Made by a program: the position numbers and the translations under genes. Of a DNA stretch of 64,000 bases, positions 49,542-59,352 are shown piece by piece (the first letter of the stretch is position 1; each line of letters opens with the position of its first letter). A model generated the notes under the pieces. That model was not told the DNA's origin. It saw only the letters and a list, made by a program, of their open reading frames with translations, and ran no database searches. The stretch is from Psychromicrobium silvestre (GTDB lineage: Bacteria; Actinomycetota; Actinomycetes; Actinomycetales; Micrococcaceae): positions 992,001-1,056,000 of the forward strand of contig NZ_JACBYQ010000002.1 in NCBI RefSeq assembly GCF_013408295.1. The letters run 5' to 3'.

Positions 49542-51185
49542 TCAGCTCTGCGCTAGATCCTTGGCATCGAGGATTCGGTAGGCGTAACCCTGTTCGGCCA
49601 GGAAACGTTGCCTCCGGGCCGCGAACTCCTGGTCTATCGTGTCCCGCGCCACCAGCGTGTAGAACCGAGCCGAGCGGCCATCGGACTTTGGTCGCAGCAG
49701 CCTGCCCAGACGCTGAGCTTCCTCCTGCCGGGAACCGAAGGAACCCGAAACCTGGATCGCCACCGAGGCTTCCGGCAGATCGATCGAGAAGTTGGCTACC
49801 TTGGACACCACCAGGGTATGCAACTCGCCACGGCGGAAGGCATCGAAAAGTCGCTGCCGCTCCTTGACCGGGGTGCCGCCCTTAATTACCGGAGCATTGA
49901 TTCGCTCCCCGATCTCGTCGAGTTGGTCAATGTACTGGCCGATCACCAGCAGTTGTTCGTTGTGATGGGCCGCAACCAGTTGTTCCACCACGCCAGTTTT
50001 CGTTTCGCTGGTGGAACACAGCCGGTATTTATCGGCGTCCTCGGCCATCGCGTAGGCCATTCGCTCGTCCTTGGGCAGATCCACTCGAACCTCAACGCAG
50101 TCCGCCGGGGCGATATAGCCCTGCGCTTCGATATCCTTCCACGGAGCGTCGTAGCGCTTCGGCCCGATCAGCGAGAAGACCTCACCCTCCCGGCCGTCCT
50201 CCCGGACCAGGGTCGCGGTCAGGCCGAGCCGCCGTCGAGCCTGCAGGTCTGCGGTCATCCGGAAGATCGGCGCGGGCAGCAAATGCACCTCGTCATAGAC
50301 AATCAGCCCCCAGTCGTTCGCATCCAGCAATTCCAGGTGCGGGTAGAGGCCGCCACGTTTGGTGGTCAGCACCTGATAAGTGGCAATCGTGACCGGGCGG
50401 ACTTCCTTGACCTGACCGGAGTATTCACCAATCTCGCCCTCGGTCAGGGAGGTGCGTTTGAGTAGCTCCTCCTTCCACTGCCGGGCGGAGAGCGTATTGG
50501 TGACCAGGATCAGCGTGGTGGTGCCGCTGGTCGCCATCGCGGCCGCGCCCACCAGGGTCTTGCCCGCCCCGCAAGGCAGTACGACGACGCCGGAGCCACC
50601 CGCCCAGAAGTTCTCCACCGCGAGCTTCTGGTAAGGCCGCAAAGCCCAACCCTTCTCCTCAAGGGCGATCAGATGCGGCGTCCCATCGACATATCCGGCC
50701 AGGTCCTCGGCCGGCCAGCCGATTTTCAGCAACAACTGTTTGAGCGCGCCACGCTGTGCTGAGTGCACCACCACGGTCATCGGATCGATCCGCGGGCCCA
50801 GCAGCTCCCCGATCTTCTTGGCTCGGATCACTTCTTCAAGCACCGGGAAATCGTCGGTGCGCAGCACCAGGCCGTGCACCGGATCCTTTTCCAACCGCAG
50901 CCTGCCATAGCGACTCATGGTGTCTTCGATGTCCAGTAATAGTGAATGCGGCACCGGGAACCGCGAATACTTCAATAAGGTGTCCAGTACCTGCTCGGCA
51001 TCCAGCCCTGCGGCGCGTGCGTTCCAGAGTCCCAGCGGGGTCAGCCGGTAGGTATGAACGTGCTCGGGAGCGCGCTCCAGCTCGGCAAAAGCCGCAATAG
51101 CATGCCGCGCCTCGGTGGCGTCGGGATGGTCAACTTCCAGTAATACGGTCTTATCGCTTTGCACGATGAGCGGACCATCGGTCAC
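49542..51185 (-). CDS. XPB-type DNA repair helicase
   Basis: A 547-residue superfamily 2 helicase. Motif I is LPCGAGKTLVGAA near residue 205, motif II is YDEVHLLP (DEVH), motif III LGLTATLVRED, and motif VI QEEAQRLGRLLRPKSDG. An N-terminal XPB-like domain of about 170 residues and the RED-containing region (LVREDGREGEVF) fit bacterial XPB. The GTG start overlaps the stop of the partner gene by four bases. XPB in bacteria is mostly found in actinobacteria and some firmicutes, where its role in repair is still unclear. Confidence 0.92.
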   Translation of the reverse strand: MTDGPLIVQSDKTVLLEVDHPDATEARHAIAAFAELERAPEHVHTYRLTPLGLWNARAAGLDAEQVLDTLLKYSRFPVPHSLLLDIEDTMSRYGRLRLEKDPVHGLVLRTDDFPVLEEVIRAKKIGELLGPRIDPMTVVVHSAQRGALKQLLLKIGWPAEDLAGYVDGTPHLIALEEKGWALRPYQKLAVENFWAGGSGVVVLPCGAGKTLVGAAAMATSGTTTLILVTNTLSARQWKEELLKRTSLTEGEIGEYSGQVKEVRPVTIATYQVLTTKRGGLYPHLELLDANDWGLIVYDEVHLLPAPIFRMTADLQARRRLGLTATLVREDGREGEVFSLIGPKRYDAPWKDIEAQGYIAPADCVEVRVDLPKDERMAYAMAEDADKYRLCSTSETKTGVVEQLVAAHHNEQLLVIGQYIDQLDEIGERINAPVIKGGTPVKERQRLFDAFRRGELHTLVVSKVANFSIDLPEASVAIQVSGSFGSRQEEAQRLGRLLRPKSDGRSARFYTLVARDTIDQEFAARRQRFLAEQGYAYRILDAKDLAQS

Positions 51186-53539
51186 GGTTTCTTCCCTGCC
51201 TTGTCTGCTTCGTCGAGGATATCCACATCGACAATGCGGTGAATGGACATCACTCGTTCGGTGTCTCGCTCCGGATCGAAAACTCGAACCCGGCCATTGC
51301 TCACCGCAAGTGGAACAAGCCGGAGCCGTTCGGGATTCCCGGAGCCGTCAACTACGGTGAGCCGCACCGTCCGGTGACTTCGGATGGCTTCCCGCAAGGT
51401 TTCGATGCTCAGTTGTGGCACCACCGCGGAATTGGCGGGGACCCCGGCGGGTTTGCTACGCAGGCTGGCGATTTGTTCGGCAAAAGCAGCGCCCGGTTCG
51501 GCTGTTTCCTCGGGTTCGGCCTCGATTCCGGCGGTGGCAAGGCTCCGCTGGGCCGGGGCCGGTTGCTGATCAGCCCCGCCGAGAGCTGGAGCCATCCCGA
51601 GTTCGCGCAGCGCCCGGGCAAGCTCAGCGGGGCTGGCCTGGCTTCCCAGCACCCCGGGAGCGAGTTCGTGCAAGCCCAAGGCCTGTAGGGCGGTTTCATG
51701 CAGCAGGCTGCTCAGCAGCGCCTCATCCGGGCTGCGGATCACGCTGGAGACCCCCTCGACCCGCAGCAAACCGTGCCGTGCCGCGGTATCCCGGATCAGA
51801 TATTCCAGGGGCTGGGGAATGGCGGTGCTGCTGTGGGTGGACAGGAAATCCAGAATTCTAGCTGGCTCCCGGCCTGCGTCTAAGGCTCTCCGCAGACTAC
51901 TTGCCGAGAACCGGTAGGTGGCTGCCGGCCCCTGGCCCTCCCGATCTGCCAGTACGGATAGCTCGGCACTCAGCCGGGGTTCCAGGAAGCCGGGCGCAAT
52001 TGCGGTCAGATCGGCCTGTAGCAGTACCGTGCTGATCGCGGCGGGGAGTTGCTCCCGCAGCGATGCGGCGGCCTGTTCCGCTTGGCCACGGCTGAGTAGC
52101 CGCCCGAAGTCCGTTAACGCTCCTGAGCCGGTGAGACCTAGCAATTCGGCTTCGGCCAGGATTCCGGGAGCCAGTCTGCGCAACCTGCGCCAGAGCCGCG
52201 GGCGTTGCCATTTGACGCTGGCCAGCAGTGAGTCAGGTTCGACGGCGATCACTGCCTCGGCGGCGGAGGTTTCGGTGAGTTGGGCGAGAGTCTGCAGGAG
52301 TAGTTGGCGCAATTGTGGAGCATCCGCCCGCCGGCCCTCGGCTGCCAGCAGATTGATGGTTCCTTGGCCGCCCGGTACCGCTTGACCGACCAGCGCGGGG
52401 GAGCGCTGCAATCGCAGCCAGCCCAGGGCCAAGCGCAGCCACTGCTCTTCGCGCGGCCAATCCCACCAAGCCAGCTCCGCCGTCCAGCTTGAGGTATCTG
52501 CATCCAGCACGATTAATCCGGCCGCCGCCGAGAGTTCGAGAAGCACCGAGACCCGGCTGACATCGCTCTCTAGCTGCTGGGCGAGCGGTCGTAGCGCTCG
52601 CACGCCCACACCGCCGGTGCGCAGCGTGGGTAGCGGTTGCTGGGCAATTGCGGTCAGCAGCACGCCAATTTCACGCAGCACTTCGGCAATGGAACCCAGG
52701 GCAGCATTGTCCCTTCGGGCGGCGCTCGCGGAGACGGTGTGCGCTATCGGCGGTTTTGACTCAAAGTGGCTTATCAGTCGGCCTTCGCGCCAGGCTATTC
52801 CGGCCTCCCGCGGGAGCTCAACGTGCTCGGCGTCGAGCGGCACTAGAATGCCGTGATCAAGCAGGAAGTCCAGCGGGCTGGGCGATCTGTCGGCCCCTTG
52901 TCCCGCGCGCGAGGAGCGACGGGATTTGGGCACCAGGCCGAGCGGGCCCTCCTCAAATCTAGCCAGCAGCTCGATGGTTTTCTCCGGGGCCTCGGCGAGT
53001 AGCGCGGACCACCAATCCTGCTGTTCGAAGCGCGCGGCGAGTGCCTGCGCCGGTTCCGTATTCTCCAAACCCAACCCGGCCGCCGTCGTGCGCATCCAGT
53101 CCTGGGCGGGGCGAGCCAACTCGCTATAACTGCGCCCCAACCCCGCCGGATGCGCCCCGATCACTTCGTAAAGGCTGCTAACCGGGGAGAATCCGCCCGA
53201 ATCCCGGTAGAGCAAGGCCAGCGAGTTCAGATCACGAAGGATCTTCTCCACTCCGGCTTTGGAGCTGCCGGTGATGAGTGCTTTGAGGGTGGCGGAGTTA
53301 GCCGCGGGCTGTTCGGAGAACTCGTGGTAAACCAGTACGGCCTCAAGCACTTGCAGGTGCGGGGTATCCAAGGTGTCCAGCGCTCGTTGCACGCTGATCC
53401 TGGCGCAGGCTCGCGCCGCAAGGGCGGCGAAATCCGGCACCGGCGGGGAAACCAAGTCGGGGCGCGCCAGGAAAAGCTCGCGGAGGGCCGCATCGCTGCG
53501 GGCCGCCAGCTCCTGACTCAGTGCTCGAATGGAGGACAT
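51182..53539 (-). CDS. Helicase-associated (Helicase_C_3/XPB partner) protein
   Basis: A 785-residue protein, largely helical, with many Ala/Leu/Arg residues. The C-terminal end has the WYL-like/regulatory strand set VVPQLSIETLREAIRSHRTV and RLVPLAVSNGRVRVFDPERD. Actinobacterial XPB genes regularly have such a partner directly upstream, described as a helicase C-terminal domain protein. It has no Walker motif, so it is not itself a helicase. Coupling by GTGA with the XPB gene suggests a stable complex (inference). Confidence 0.82.
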   Translation of the reverse strand: MSSIRALSQELAARSDAALRELFLARPDLVSPPVPDFAALAARACARISVQRALDTLDTPHLQVLEAVLVYHEFSEQPAANSATLKALITGSSKAGVEKILRDLNSLALLYRDSGGFSPVSSLYEVIGAHPAGLGRSYSELARPAQDWMRTTAAGLGLENTEPAQALAARFEQQDWWSALLAEAPEKTIELLARFEEGPLGLVPKSRRSSRAGQGADRSPSPLDFLLDHGILVPLDAEHVELPREAGIAWREGRLISHFESKPPIAHTVSASAARRDNAALGSIAEVLREIGVLLTAIAQQPLPTLRTGGVGVRALRPLAQQLESDVSRVSVLLELSAAAGLIVLDADTSSWTAELAWWDWPREEQWLRLALGWLRLQRSPALVGQAVPGGQGTINLLAAEGRRADAPQLRQLLLQTLAQLTETSAAEAVIAVEPDSLLASVKWQRPRLWRRLRRLAPGILAEAELLGLTGSGALTDFGRLLSRGQAEQAAASLREQLPAAISTVLLQADLTAIAPGFLEPRLSAELSVLADREGQGPAATYRFSASSLRRALDAGREPARILDFLSTHSSTAIPQPLEYLIRDTAARHGLLRVEGVSSVIRSPDEALLSSLLHETALQALGLHELAPGVLGSQASPAELARALRELGMAPALGGADQQPAPAQRSLATAGIEAEPEETAEPGAAFAEQIASLRSKPAGVPANSAVVPQLSIETLREAIRSHRTVRLTVVDGSGNPERLRLVPLAVSNGRVRVFDPERDTERVMSIHRIVDVDILDEADKAGKKP

Positions 53540-53597
53540 CCTTCTAAAGCTACCGGGAACCGGGCATTAGCTATAGTCCGTGCTTGAAGGAAGGTAG

Positions 53598-53831
53598 TTA
53601 TAAGTTACGACGGCGGCGAATGGCCCGCAGGATTGAGGCAGCCATTAAGACGAAGGCTAGCGGTAGGCTTGCCATCACGATCCAGCTGAGCCCAGCCCAG
53701 GTTTCGCCGCCGGAGAGCCTGATAACCACCAGATAAGCCAGCACGCCGATTCCGAGTATTGCCAGGGCCAAGGCTGTGAGATTGACCAAGCGCCAGCCTA
53801 AGGCTGTGGACTCCGGGCTGCTGTGCGTCAT
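53598..53831 (-). CDS. Small membrane protein of unknown function
   Basis: A 77-residue protein with two transmembrane helices at about residues 14-36 and 48-68 and a basic C-terminus (RAIRRRRNL). It lies 58 bases before the helicase partner gene on the same strand and diverges from the cold-shock gene. No family is recognised. Confidence 0.7.
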   Translation of the reverse strand: MTHSSPESTALGWRLVNLTALALAILGIGVLAYLVVIRLSGGETWAGLSWIVMASLPLAFVLMAASILRAIRRRRNL

Positions 53832-53903
53832 GGCTTAACGCTAACAGCGGCTAAAGCGGCTAATCTATAAGGACAAACCATTGAGTGTGAAGAGGTAAGT
53901 AAC

Positions 53904-54287
53904 GTGCCCACCGGCAAGGTGAAGTGGTTCGATAACGAAAAAGGTTTTGGGTTCCTGGCCTCCGACGACGGTCAGGAAGTCTTCCTGCATGCCAACGCGC
54001 TGCCCGCTGGAGTGAGCGAAGTGAAGGTTGGCACCCGGATGGAATTCGGTGTTGCGGACGGTAAGAAAGGTGCCCAGGCACTCAGCGTGCGGATTTTGGA
54101 TGCGCCGCCTTCGGTGGCGAAGTCCAGCCGCAAATCAGCTGCAGATATGGCGGTGATTGTCGAGGACCTGATCAAGCTGCTGGAACACACCGCCAATGGC
54201 CTGCAGAAGGGTAAGTACCCCGATAAGGCCAGCGGGTCCAAGGTCGCCGCAGTGTTGCGGGCCGTGGCCAGTGACCTCGATGCCTGA
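53904..54287 (+). CDS. Cold-shock domain protein with C-terminal extension
   Basis: A 127-residue protein. Residues 1-68 are a cold-shock domain: GKVKWFDNEKGFGFLASDDG holds RNP1 and EVFLHANAL holds RNP2. The remaining 60 residues form a helical extension (ADMAVIVEDLIKLLEHTANG) absent from CspA and typical of an actinobacterial subgroup. GAGGTAAG precedes the GTG start. It overlaps the DUF3027 gene by eight bases. Confidence 0.92.
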   Translation: MPTGKVKWFDNEKGFGFLASDDGQEVFLHANALPAGVSEVKVGTRMEFGVADGKKGAQALSVRILDAPPSVAKSSRKSAADMAVIVEDLIKLLEHTANGLQKGKYPDKASGSKVAAVLRAVASDLDA

Positions 54288-54759
54288 GACCGCTAAGGCC
54301 GCCGAGAAACCGGTGCAGCGCTATGGTGTGCCGATCTGGCGGGTGGGTAAGCCCGATGCCGTGCTGGCCGCCGCCGTCGAGGTGGCTCGGGAAGGAATCC
54401 TCTCGATCGCCAAGCCGGAACACATTGGTGCGCACCTCGCGGCTCGCAGCGAAGGCGAGCGGGCGGTTACCCAGTTGTTTGAATGCACGCAGCCTGGATA
54501 CCAGGGTTGGCAATGGTTCGCCGTACTAGCCCGCGCGCCGCGCGCCAAGCAGGCGACGGTGAGCGAAGTGGGTTTGCTGCCGAGCGACGATTCGGTGCTG
54601 GCGCCCCAGTGGTTGCCGTGGTCGGAACGGGTCCGCCCGGAAGACGCCGAGCCGTTAGAAGCTGAGGTCTCGGAAACCGTGCTCGCGGAAGCCTCCGAAG
54701 TTGAGCCGGTGGAAGTTGAGCCGGTGGAAGCCGGGACCGAGCCGGACGACGAAGCCTAG
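54280..54759 (+). CDS. DUF3027 domain-containing protein
   Basis: A 159-residue protein. AREGILSIAKPEHIGAHLAA, YQGWQWFAVLARAPRAKQAT and SVLAPQWLPWSERVRPED are the conserved blocks of DUF3027. The tail is acidic with repeated EVEPVE units. The ATG at 54280 overlaps the cold-shock stop. Many family members are longer, so this may be a short form. Function unknown. Confidence 0.85.
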   Translation: MPETAKAAEKPVQRYGVPIWRVGKPDAVLAAAVEVAREGILSIAKPEHIGAHLAARSEGERAVTQLFECTQPGYQGWQWFAVLARAPRAKQATVSEVGLLPSDDSVLAPQWLPWSERVRPEDAEPLEAEVSETVLAEASEVEPVEVEPVEAGTEPDDEA

Positions 54760-54786
54760 CTTTCCGAGCTTCCGCCGAGTGCCTTC

Positions 54787-54849
54787 CGCCGAGTGTGGAG
54801 ATCTGCACGTCTTAGACCCTGTTTAAGGTGCAGATCTCCACACTCGGCG
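54787..54849. repeat. Dispersed palindromic repeat, copy 2
   Basis: Two perfect 22-base arms, CGCCGAGTGTGGAGATCTGC and two more bases with their complement, enclose a 19-base loop. It repeats the unit at 46181. TTCCGCCGAGTG just before it is duplicated at 54770. Here it sits between convergent genes and could also end transcription. Confidence 0.8.
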
Positions 54850-54861
54850 TTTAAGCCTGGG

Positions 54862-56115
<1,254 letters not shown>

Positions 56116-56166
56116 TTAGAGACAGGTTTTGAGTGTAGGCGAGCACAGGCGAGGGGCGTTATTCAG

Positions 56167-56865
56167 GTGACTGCTGATTTAGTTGACACTACAGAGATGT
56201 ATCTAAAAGCCATCCTGGAGCTTGAAGAGGAACTGATCGTGCCGCTACGGGCCCGGATTGCCGAGCGCCTGCACCACTCAGGCCCGACAGTTTCACAGAC
56301 CATCGCGCGGATGGAACGTGACGGCCTGGTGGTGGTTTCCGGTGATCGGCATCTAGAGTTCACCCAACTGGGCCGCGACCGGGCTACTAGCGTGATGCGT
56401 AAACACCGGCTCGCCGAGCGACTGCTCTCCGATGTGATCAAGCTCGATTGGGCTTATGTGCACGAAGAAGCCTGCCGCTGGGAGCATGTGATGAGCGAGC
56501 AGGTCGAAGCCAAGCTCTTTGAGTTGCTGGGGCATCCAAAGGAATCGCCCTACGGCAATCCGATTCCGGGCCTGGAGTCCTTCGGCGGGCGTAAAGCGCA
56601 GGAATTCACCGATGGAGTGGTGAATATGGTCTCCGCTATGGAGAGTTATCGGCCGGAATCTAAAGTGGTGATCGGCAGGCTGTCCGAGCGGATCCAGGTT
56701 GACCCGGAACTACTCGGCCAATTGGATGAAGCCGGGCTGAGGCCGGGAACCAAGGTCTCGCTTGAACAGGTGGGCGAATACATCTCGGTACGCGTTCCGG
56801 GCGTCGAGGGGGCTCTCGAATTGCCTCCCGAGGTGGCCGTGCACGTTTTCGTCTCCATTGACTGA
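56167..56865 (+). CDS. IdeR/DtxR-family metal-dependent repressor
   Basis: A 232-residue regulator. The winged helix is VPLRARIAERLHHSGPTVSQ with TIARMERDGLVVVSGDRHLE, the metal-binding dimerisation part is RLLSDVIKLDWAYVHEEACR with WEHVMSE and LLGHPKESPYGNPIPG, and an SH3-like C-terminal domain of about 75 residues follows (AGLRPGTKVSLEQVGEYISV). It is long enough for IdeR/DtxR rather than short MntR. With Fe(II) it should bind the iron box at 35290. The GTG start at 56167 follows a weak site. Confidence 0.93.
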   Translation: MTADLVDTTEMYLKAILELEEELIVPLRARIAERLHHSGPTVSQTIARMERDGLVVVSGDRHLEFTQLGRDRATSVMRKHRLAERLLSDVIKLDWAYVHEEACRWEHVMSEQVEAKLFELLGHPKESPYGNPIPGLESFGGRKAQEFTDGVVNMVSAMESYRPESKVVIGRLSERIQVDPELLGQLDEAGLRPGTKVSLEQVGEYISVRVPGVEGALELPPEVAVHVFVSID

Positions 56866-56959
56866 GCCGTCGCCGGTTGTATAACGAACTGTTATCAAAC
56901 CGCCAAATAACGTATAGTAATGCCTTGGCGTCGCAATCTAGGCGCTAGCCCAATCAGCA

Positions 56960-57148
56960 CTGAGCCTTGCCTCTGATTCGGGAGATTTTTCAGTTCAGGC
57001 AAGGACGGGGGAACCACAACCGACCGGTACACACCGGCCTTGGGGTGAAGTTTCTGGTCAAAGTTCACACTGTATCGGTGTCTCTGACCGGAAGCCGGGT
57101 CGCTCTCTGACCCGAATCCGACAGCTAACCTCGCAAGTGTTCTAGAGA
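56960..57148 (+). promoter_or_regulatory. c-di-AMP riboswitch (ydaO/yuaA type) 1
   Basis: GACGGGGGAACC at 57004, CTTGGGGTGAA near 57040 and CCGAATCCGACAGCTAACCT at 57111 are the conserved ydaO/yuaA blocks, and CTTGC/GCAAG can close the outer stem. It lies directly before the M23 peptidase gene. Ends are approximate. Upstream, TATAGT at 56913 is a possible -10 box and ATAAC/GTTAT at 56881-56895 a palindrome. Confidence 0.88.
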
Positions 57149-57158
57149 GGACCAACCC

Positions 57159-58088
57159 TTGAGTGTTCCCGCGCACCCGCAACACGGACGCCGCAGTGCG
57201 AGACCTGTTGTGGCAGTAGTCGAGCCTTCCGTCCCGCTCGAACGACCGCGCGATGCTGCCCGCCAGGCCAGGGCCCGGATCGAATCGGCCCAGCCCGCCC
57301 TTGGCCAACAGTCCGCGGTGGAACTCCTCACTCAACGAGACCTTCCAAGCGTTCCGGAACGTGGTCGCCGTCGAGCGCAAACCGCCACGACTCATCGTGG
57401 CGCTTCGCGTTCGCTGGGAGCCTTGCGTTCACCCAAGACCGTGCAGCGTGCTGGAATCGTCTTGGCGGCCGCTTCGCTGGCGCTCGCCGTTGTGGTGCCG
57501 AGCGCAGCCGCCAATCTGGCAGCGCCGCAAAGCCAGCCCGAATCGGTGGCGGAGAGTAGTTTTGGTGCGGTAACTGCGGCTCCTGATGCGGAATTGAGCT
57601 TCATTCAACCGGGTTCCACCGGCTCCCCGGATCCCGATGGCAAGTTGCACGAGACGCTGAGTGTTTCGGCGGCCGAGGTAACCCCTGCCGCCGCGAAGGG
57701 CAGTCTGTCCGCTCCGCTGCGCACGCTGGTGCCCAGCTCTCCCTTCGGCTATCGCGTCAACCCACTGACCGGTGCCCTGGGCGAATTACATACCGGTCAG
57801 GACTTTGCGATTGCCTGTGGCACCGAGGTGTTCGCCGCTGCCGGCGGTACGGTGACCTTCGCTGGCTGGCACAACGGTGGCGGTGGGAACCGGGTGGTGA
57901 TCGATCACGGGAATGGTCTTTCCACCTCCTATAACCACAACAGTTCGCTCACCGTAAAGGTGGGGCAGAAGGTCAATCGTGGTGACCAGGTCGCCCTGAG
58001 CGGCAGCACCGGCGCCTCCACCGGCTGCCATTTGCACTTCGAGGTGATGGTCAACGACAAGACCGTTGACCCGTTGGGTTGGCTCTAG
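57159..58088 (+). CDS. Secreted M23 family metallopeptidase (LytM-type)
   Basis: A 309-residue protein. The N-terminal 95 residues are basic and cytoplasmic or a long leader, followed by a hydrophobic segment at about residues 98-122. A linker leads to the M23 domain: SPFGYRVNPLTGALGELHTG QDFA with the zinc His and Asp, and CHLHFEV with the HxH pair. Such enzymes cleave peptidoglycan cross-links. The TTG start at 57159 lies eight bases after GAGAGGA. Expression is probably lowered by c-di-AMP through the riboswitch. Confidence 0.9.
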   Translation: MSVPAHPQHGRRSARPVVAVVEPSVPLERPRDAARQARARIESAQPALGQQSAVELLTQRDLPSVPERGRRRAQTATTHRGASRSLGALRSPKTVQRAGIVLAAASLALAVVVPSAAANLAAPQSQPESVAESSFGAVTAAPDAELSFIQPGSTGSPDPDGKLHETLSVSAAEVTPAAAKGSLSAPLRTLVPSSPFGYRVNPLTGALGELHTGQDFAIACGTEVFAAAGGTVTFAGWHNGGGGNRVVIDHGNGLSTSYNHNSSLTVKVGQKVNRGDQVALSGSTGASTGCHLHFEVMVNDKTVDPLGWL

Positions 58089-58234
58089 AATCACACCGCT
58101 TGCTGGACTAATTACTAAGAAGTTACGGCCAAATAAGCAAAATAACTTTTCCGTGATCGGAATGTGACATTCCACGGAACCTCCTGTACCGTTGAAGCTG
58201 CGCCAAGGTCTCTAGGAAGTTGGCGTTCTCGGGC

Positions 58235-58430
58235 GGATAGCTTAGCTCTGCCACTGTTCCGGGATCCGTTCGCAACATTCGTCTGGCAGAGACGGGGGAA
58301 CCATATGCGGGCTTCTTTCGAGAAGTCCTAGGGGTGAAGCCGCTGAGGTCCATGAGTTCAGGCTCATGGATGGAAGCGGCCGGGTGACTCCCATCCGAAT
58401 CCGACAGCTTACCTCGCAGGCTTTGGGAGA
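58235..58430 (+). promoter_or_regulatory. c-di-AMP riboswitch (ydaO/yuaA type) 2
   Basis: GACGGGGGAACC at 58291, CTAGGGGTGAAG near 58330 and CCGAATCCGACAGCTTACCT at 58395 repeat the three conserved blocks of the first element. A separate stem-loop near 58357 (TCCATGAGTTCAGGCTCATG) fits the variable stem. It precedes the NlpC/P60 gene, whose GTG start is at 58439. Confidence 0.88.
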
Positions 58431-58438
58431 GGTCAAAC

Positions 58439-59251
58439 GTGTCTTCAAAGGCATCTAACGGTCGCCATCGTGCTGCCAATGTCAGTTCTAGCCCGCTGAG
58501 TGTTATCTCTAAGGCTGTCTCATCAAATGCTGGAAGCTTCGGTCGTCAGGCCGCCGTTGTGGCCGTGGCCACCGGCTTGGTTACCAGCATTGGCCTGCCG
58601 GCACTGGTTGCCAACGCAGATCAGGGAACCGCTTCGGAAGCAAACTCCAGTCGGATCACCACCGAGGTTGCCCAGCAGGTTTCGGCTCCGAGCAATTTGA
58701 CCCTGAAGTTCTCGCAGGTCGTGGCTAACGCCACTCTTCCTGTCGTTGAGGCTCCTGAGGTTGCCGTCCAGTCGCAGACCGTTGAGCAGTCGCAGACCGT
58801 TGAGGCCGCAACCACCACCGCGGCTCAGACCACGACTACTACCCAGGCTGCGCAGCCTCAGCAGGCCGCAACACAGACCAAGCAGGCTGCCGCACCGCAG
58901 GCTGCCGCGGTTTCCGGTGGACACTCTAGCGTCGCCGCAGCTGCCTACGCAGGCATCGGCCACGCCTACGTTTACGGCGGTACCAGCCCGGTCACCGGTT
59001 GGGATTGCTCCGGCTTCGTCCAGTGGGCCTACGCACAGGCCGGTATTTCCATCCCGCGCACCAACCAGTGGGGCGTAATGGTTCAGACCACGACCCCTAA
59101 GCCCGGCGACCTGGTGGTTCAGAACGGTGGATCACACGTTGCTGTCTACGTCGGTAATGGTATGGAAATTGGCGCTTTGAACCCCTCTGATGGAACTCTG
59201 CTGACCTCGGTTTCGGCCGTCGGCTCGGCTGTTTTCTACACCATGCCCTAA
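58439..59251 (+). CDS. Secreted NlpC/P60 peptidoglycan endopeptidase
   Basis: A 270-residue protein with a long signal peptide (hydrophobic core near residues 40-60), an Ala/Gln/Thr-rich linker and a C-terminal NlpC/P60 domain. The catalytic Cys is in GWDCSGFVQWAYAQAGISIP and the His in GSHVAVYVGNGMEIGA. It hydrolyses D-glutamyl-diamino acid or related links in the wall. GAGAGG lies six bases before the GTG start. The N-terminal region is similar to that of the next protein. Confidence 0.92.
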   Translation: MSSKASNGRHRAANVSSSPLSVISKAVSSNAGSFGRQAAVVAVATGLVTSIGLPALVANADQGTASEANSSRITTEVAQQVSAPSNLTLKFSQVVANATLPVVEAPEVAVQSQTVEQSQTVEAATTTAAQTTTTTQAAQPQQAATQTKQAAAPQAAAVSGGHSSVAAAAYAGIGHAYVYGGTSPVTGWDCSGFVQWAYAQAGISIPRTNQWGVMVQTTTPKPGDLVVQNGGSHVAVYVGNGMEIGALNPSDGTLLTSVSAVGSAVFYTMP

Positions 59252-59352
59252 CTGCTTGAAACGCGGGCGCGGCGGCTCGCATGAGAAAAACCGCTGCAGA
59301 CCGAAAGCAAGTAATCGCATCTTTGCCCGAGGAATATTGAAAGAGAGCATTC

